Part shown: positions 58,447 to 64,000 of the stretch, in pieces
Position numbering within the stretch: position 1 is the stretch's first letter
How the letters are laid out: every line of letters starts with the position of its first letter
Source: Castor canadensis
Lineage: Eukaryota > Chordata > Mammalia > Rodentia > Castoridae
DNA: 64,000 nucleotides
Direction: 5' to 3'
Assembly (NCBI RefSeq): GCF_047511655.1
Contig: NC_133401.1
Span: forward strand, 10,944,001 to 11,008,000
Program-made: the position numbers and the translations under genes
Notes under the pieces: generated by a model
Told to the model about the DNA's origin: nothing
Databases searched by the model: none
The model's input: only the letters and a program-made list of their open reading frames with translations

Positions 58447-60151
58447 AGAGATCGAAGATGACAGTTAGGGTAAGAAATCAGAAATCCTGAGCTCTGTGAC
58501 TCCAGAAACCACCTCAAGACATGGGAGCTTCACTTGGAAGATAGAGTATCAACCATAATCGAACTGCAACATCCTGGATCCCTAACCTGTGGAAAGCCCC
58601 CCTATGCCCTGCTGCACTGAACCCAGTCCTAGGAAGTGTCTGCTTTAAGAAAAGCAGCATGCTATTTCTCCCCACCAGCCCGTTTCAAACTGCTTGTGTA
58701 AACCTGCAAACCCAATAGGTGAGTAACACACACCACACACAACTCCCCTCCAACCCCCGGGAACATAATCTAGTGCAGCCCCTGAGCAGATTGAAACCCC
58801 TGTGAAGAAAACTGAAAAACATAAACAGCGAAGGGTAATGTAACACCAACAGCAAGAGTGGGGTGGAACACTGAACCTGCCTTGGAGAACAGGGTGGAGC
58901 AAGGATCGGAACTCTCAGTGAATGAAAGTGGGAAAAGCAACAAAGGCTGACATCAGGGGTGGGGTGACAAGTCATCCTCCCAAAACGGAGCATAGTGGAT
59001 CACTGAGCTAGTCTTATGGGACTGAGGGCTGTACTCAAAATTGAATTGCCCCACCTTGCTGGTGGAGGAGCTGACCAATCAGAGTTGTAGCTGCTGCCTG
59101 GCAAAAACAACAACAGACCTGACCACCACCTTGCACTAATGGGCAGTGACTTACCTCAGATCCCAATTGCAACCTGCCTGTGGACAGGAACCAAATACTA
59201 CTCTGGTGAGACCACTTCAGAGCTCCCACTTGCAATGGATAACCTATAAGAGCAATGAAAGTGGGAAAAATAACCCTCCAGCTGTCTCCAACCCAAGCTG
59301 TCTGACAAGACATGCAGCACCCTTCCCCATAAAGCCCAGAATAGCAAGTGCCAATGCCAGGAATGTATACCAATGGAGTGGATACAGAACTTTTACCAAG
59401 CAGACTGAACTTTTTGTTGTTCCTGTACCTGGTTTTTTTCTGTATTATTAACTTTCCATCACTATTTTCTTATCCATATTCTTACCCCCTTCACCTTTCC
59501 CTCCTTTTCTTGTGCTACAATCCATTGTTCTCCCTCCCATCTACTCTTCCTTTCTCTTCTCATCCACTATATCCCCCAAAATTGCCTCCCCCTCCTATCC
59601 TTCCCCAACCTGTCATCACACTACCCCTCCATCCTGCACACTTATCACCCGCTTACTAGCCTACTGTACCATCTGTACACACTCCAGCCCTGTACAATCC
59701 CTGATAAAAGCACCCTCCAGTACAACAGCAGAAATATACACAAGCACACACAAGGGATACAAAACCCAGCAGCACCCTTATATCTTCCCCCACCCACCCA
59801 CTCCTTTCTGCCCTCCTTTTTAGTGCCACCTTTACCAATTATCCAACTTTCTATCTCTAGCCAGAAAAACCATTACCCCCCAGCTCCCACTGTTTATAGA
59901 TATTATTACCAAGAGATTTTATGTATAATAGGTAAACAACTGCTGATATTGCTAATTTATACCTTTAGGCCAGGGACAGAAATAGCACATTAACCTACTT
60001 AATAACTCAGTCATAACACAAAAAATTAAATCAAGGGAAAGTAAACAGGCAATATAAATCACCAGCTAGTCAATCAGGAACATAGTTGCACAACACCAAG
60101 TAAAGTGATTGGGAGAAGAGTGGAGGAAACTACATTCCTCAAAAAAATTCA

Positions 60152-61287
60152 ATGGAGGATTTAGTGGAAAATGAAGAAAATGGAAAACCAGTTTCTGACT
60201 CTAACAAAACAATGATAAATGTCACTAATGAGCCCACAAATAATCCCTCAAAGAGGAAATTATGGAAGAGGTCACTGAGAAACTCATGGAGAAGATACTA
60301 GACATGGTTAACCAGAAAGTACAAGATGCACTGAAGAAATTTCAAGGCACCACAAATAAAGAACTTGAGAAAGCACAGAAACAGCTACATGAACTCAGAG
60401 AGGACTCCAACAAAAACCAAAGTAAAACAAAGGACACTAAAAAAGAGATATATGAAATGAAGAAAACAACACAAAATATAAAAGAGGAGTTGAACAAAGA
60501 TATGGAAAACCTCTGGAAATCCTGGAAATAATAAGTCCCTTTAGTCAAACAAAAAACACAGTGGATGGCCACTCCAGCACACTAGAACAAGTGGACAACA
60601 GAATCTCAGAGCTCAGGATAAAATAGAAATTAAACAAAAGACAGAAGACCTCTTAGTCAAACAACTCAAGAACTGTGAAAGAAATATTCAAGAATTCAGC
60701 AACTGCATCAAAAGATCAAACCTGATAATCATGGGCACTGAAGAAGGAGAAGAGGTGCAATTCAAAAGGATACATATTATATTCAATAAAATAATAACAG
60801 AAAATTTCCCAAACCTCAAGAAAGACTGGCCCATTTAGATACAGGAAGACTCCAGGACACCAAACACACTTCAGCAAAAAAGAACCTCTGCATGGCATAC
60901 TATCATTTAAACAACTAGCACAGAGAAAGAACATTAAGGCTATAAGAAAAACAATGTATAAAGGAAAACCCATGAAATTAAAAGCAAATTTCTCAACAGA
61001 AACCTTAAAAGCAAGGTTTCTTGCTTTTACCTTGGAGTGAGATATTCAGGGCACTGAATGAACATATTTCAGCCCTCGGATACTTTACCCAGAAAAACTA
61101 TCAGTCAAAATTGGCAGAGAAATAAAATTCTTCCAAAATAAACAGAAACTAAAACAATATATGACCACCAAGCCACCACTTTCAGTAGATTCTACAAAGA
61201 ACTCTACACACAGATGAAAGCAAACAAAACCACAAGAGAATGGGAAGTGTTAAACCACAGAAGAAAAGACAAGTAATCAGAGAGTAG
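60152..61287 (+). pseudogene. L1-E ORF1 remnant
   Basis: Start ATG at 60,152, soon frameshifted. 60,262-60,531 is the coiled coil (MVNQKVQDALKKFQ, ELEKAQKQLHEL). The RRM-like and C-terminal parts follow in broken frames. A 10 bp-arm palindrome (61,006-61,029) interrupts the C-terminal domain. The stop equivalent TAG is at 61,285-61,287. Confidence 0.8.
61006..61029. repeat. 10 bp-arm palindrome in L1-E ORF1
   Basis: taaaagcaag, loop gttt, exact inverted arm cttgctttta. L1-B and L1-C have only the first arm at this place (compare about 35,820 and 43,170). Confidence 0.85.
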
Positions 61288-61332
61288 CATTTGGCTGCAC
61301 ACATTCATATCCTTAAACAACAAAACAACTAA

Positions 61333-63521
61333 ATGACAAGATTCACACATACCTATCAATGTTAACACTGAATGTCAATGAACTCAACTCCCCCATCACA
61401 AGACACTGTTTGGCAAACTGGATTAAAAAGGAAGATCTGATAATCTGTTTTTACAAGATACCCACGTTTTGACAGCAATAAACACTGGATTAGGGTGAAA
61501 GCCAATGGCCTCACAAGCAAGAATAGCAATACTTGTATCAGACAAAGTAGACTTCAACCTTACATTGGGCGAATGAGACAAAGAAGGTCACTTCATACTA
61601 ATAAAAGCTGCAGTGCATCAAAAGGAAATAACAATTATCAACCTATATGCACCCAATGTTAGTGCACTCAACTTCATCAAACATACACTAAAGTACTTAA
61701 AAGCACATATGGACCTCAACTCAGTGATAGTGGGAGACTTTAATACCCCTCTATCACCAATATATAGGTCATCCAGACAAAAAAATCAACAAAGAAATCC
61801 TAGACCTAAATGACACCATAGATCAAATGGACCTAGCTGGTGTCTACAGAATATTTCATCCTGCAACATCACAATATACATTCTTCCCAGTAGTATGGAC
61901 CTTTTGACAAGATAGACCATATCTGAGGGCACACAGCAAGCTTCAATGAGTATAAGAAAATTGAAATAACCCCCTGCATTCTATCTGATCATAATGCCAT
62001 AAAACTGGAGCTCAACACCAAAAGAAGCAACAGAAATACACAATTGGAGGCAGAACAACACATTGGTCAATGATCAATGGGTCTTAGAAGAAATAAGAGA
62101 GAAAAATCAAAAAGTTCCAAGAATTTAATGAAAATGAAAACACAACCAACCTATGAGAACCTAAAGGACCCAGAAAAGGCAGTCCTATGAGGGAAGTTTG
62201 TAGTCATGCATGCCTATATTAAAAGGACAGAAAGAGCTCAAATAAATGACCAAATGCTACATCTCAAACTCCTAGAAAAACAAGAAGAGAAACCCAAAAC
62301 AAGCAGGAGAGAAATAATAAAGATAAGGAATGAAATTAATGAAATAGAGACCAAAACAAATGTACAAAGAATCAACGAAACAAAAAGTTGGTTATTTGAA
62401 ATAATACACAAGATTGACAATCCCCTGACGAATCTGAATGAAATTAGGAGGGAAAACACCCAAATTAGTAAAATCCAAAATGAAAAAGGGGAGATAACAA
62501 CAAACACCAAGGAAATCCAGAGAATCATCAAGGACTGCTTTGAGAATCTCTATTTTTAAAAAATGGAAAATCTTGAAGAAATGTACAAATTTCTAGATAC
62601 TTGTGACCATTCAAAACTGAACCAAGAGGATATCAGCCACCTAAACAGATCTGTAGTGCATAATGAAACTGAAGCAGCAGTAGAGTCTCCCAAAAAAGAA
62701 AAGTCCAGAATCTGACAGATTCTTTGCTGAATTCTACCAGACCTTTATAGAAGGACTAATACCAACAGTCCTTAAACTTTTCCATGAAATACGAAGGGCA
62801 GGAACACTTCTTAACTCATTCTATGAGACCAGTATTACATTTGTCCCCAAACCAGACAAGGACACATCCAAAAATGAGAACTACAGGCCAGTCTCCTTAA
62901 TGAACATTGATGCAAAAATCCCCAAGAAAATAATGGCAAACCAAATCCAACAACATATCAGAAAAATCATTCACCATGACCAAGTCGGTTTCATCTAAGG
63001 GATGCAAGGGTGGTTCAACTTATGCAAATCATTAAAGGTAATACAGCACATTAATAGAAGCAAAGACAAGCACCACTTGATCATCTCAATGGATGCTGAA
63101 AAATCCTTTGATAAGATTCAACACAAGTTGATGATAAAAGCTCTAAGAAAACTAGGAATAGAAGGAATGTACTTCAACATTATAAAAGCTTAATGAGACA
63201 AACCTATAGCCAACATCATACTTAATGGAGAAAAACTGAAATCATTCTCCCTAAACTTGGGAACGAGACAAGGGTGCCCACTCTCCCCACTCCTATTCAA
63301 CATATTCCTGGCATTCCTAGCCAGAGCAATAAGGCAAGAAGAAATAAAAAGAATACAAATAGGTAAAGAAGTAGTCAAACTATCTCTATTTGCAAATGAC
63401 ATAATCTTATATCTTAAAGACCTGAAAAACTCCACCCAAAAACTGCCAGACACCCAAAAACCCCTAAACAGCTTTCACAAAGTAGCAGAATACAAAATCA
63501 ACTTATAAAAATCAGTAGCTG
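61333..63521 (+). pseudogene. L1-E ORF2 N-terminal and RT remnant
   Basis: Start ATG at 61,333. Endonuclease piece (61,613-61,813) with INLYAPNVSALNFIKH and VIVGDFNTPLSP. RT piece (63,002-63,508) with [13 protein letters not shown] and [14 protein letters not shown], but the active-site FADD reads FAND (about 63,388-63,400). Several frameshifts and stops. Confidence 0.85.
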
Positions 63522-64000
63522 AAGAATGGATCAAGAAAATGTGGTATCTATACACAATGGAATTTTATGCAGCCATGAAGAAGAACAAAATGTTATCATT
63601 CGCTGGTAAATGGATGGAATTGGAGAATATCATTCTGAGTAAGGTTAGCCTGGCCCAAAAGACCAAAAATCGTATGTTCTCCCTCATATGTGGACATTAG
63701 ATCAAGGGCAAACACAACAAGGGGATTGGACTATGAGCACATGATAAAAGCGAGAGCACACAAGGAAAGGGGTGAGGATAGGTAAGACACCTAAAAAACT
63801 AGCTAGCATTTGTTGCCCTTAACGCAGAGAAACTAAAGCAGATACCTTAAAGCAACTGAGGCCAATAGGAAAAGGGGAACAGGTACTAGAGAAAAGGTTA
63901 GATCAAAACGAACTAACCTAGAAGGTAACACCCATGCACAGGAAATCAATGTGAGTCAATGCCCTGTATAGCTATCCTTATCTCAACCAGCAAAAACCCT
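63522..64000 (+). mobile_element. young L1 3' end (type A), continues beyond the window
   Basis: From gaagaatggatcaagaaaat onward the sequence equals the last ORF2 codons and type A 3' UTR of L1-B, about 1.4 kb further along the element than the sequence just to its left. It is closer to the copy at 1-491 than to L1-E. It may be a truncated insertion into L1-E, or the 3' part of the same element after an internal deletion. Confidence 0.8.

Larger units (their letters stand above)
58447..63521 (+). mobile_element. L1-E: older L1 with full-length 5' end
   Basis: Starts agagatcgaagatgacag, a decayed form of the L1-A/L1-B start (gagattccaagatggcag). Its 5' UTR (58,447-60,151) is unlike those of L1-A and L1-B. 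ORF1 and ORF2 remnants follow. The ORF2 match stops at 63,521 partway through the RT-connection region, where a young L1 3' end begins. Confidence 0.82.

Overview
This is a 64 kb piece of mammalian, almost certainly rodent, nuclear DNA. It is an intergenic or intronic repeat-rich stretch with no intact host gene that I can support. Rodent origin is suggested by short ID-like tRNA-derived SINEs, by B1-like 7SL-derived monomers, and by fused B1-plus-ID SINEs whose tRNA-like unit carries the A-box-like string tggctcaagtgg and the B-box-like string gttcaaaccccag. From memory this SINE type and L1 style fit castorimorph rodents (beaver, kangaroo rat) best. I hold that assignment only moderately.

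Layout. 1-491 is an L1 3' end with a 5' inversion. 491-11,400 is older DNA with MIR, L1M and SINE copies, a solitary ERV LTR (about 4178-4668), a CLIC4 processed pseudogene (minus, 6302-7046 plus UTR) and a truncated L1 with a clean 20 bp target-site duplication (TSD) (10,269-11,394). 11,400-21,500 holds scattered MIR, L2, MaLR LTRs and SINEs. 21,600-23,880 is a near full-length YY1 processed pseudogene (minus). 24,024-30,526 is a full-length L1 on the minus strand (L1-A). 33,284-40,564 is a full-length plus-strand L1 (L1-B) with an intact 399-codon ORF1, a dead ORF2, a 302-codon antisense ORF in its 5' UTR and an apparent 3' transduction. 40,840-42,956 is ancient L1M. 42,985-47,808 is a 5'-truncated L1 (L1-C). 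47,860-55,200 is SINE-rich, with a GC-rich, CpG-rich diverged tandem repeat at 51,960-53,490. 55,239-56,480 is a truncated L1 (L1-D). 58,447-63,521 is an old full-length-start L1 (L1-E), which meets a young truncated L1 3' end (63,522-64,000) running off the window.

L1 sequence makes up roughly 45 percent of the window by my rough addition. All recognisable protein-coding sequence is either L1 ORF1/ORF2 or dead retrocopies made by L1 machinery (CLIC4, YY1). The window is therefore best read as a record of retrotransposition: twin priming, nested SINE insertion at one site, a 3' transduction, 5' UTR turnover and processed pseudogenes, with several small palindromes that look like template-switch products. 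All assignments come from reading the sequence; none has been checked by alignment or database search.
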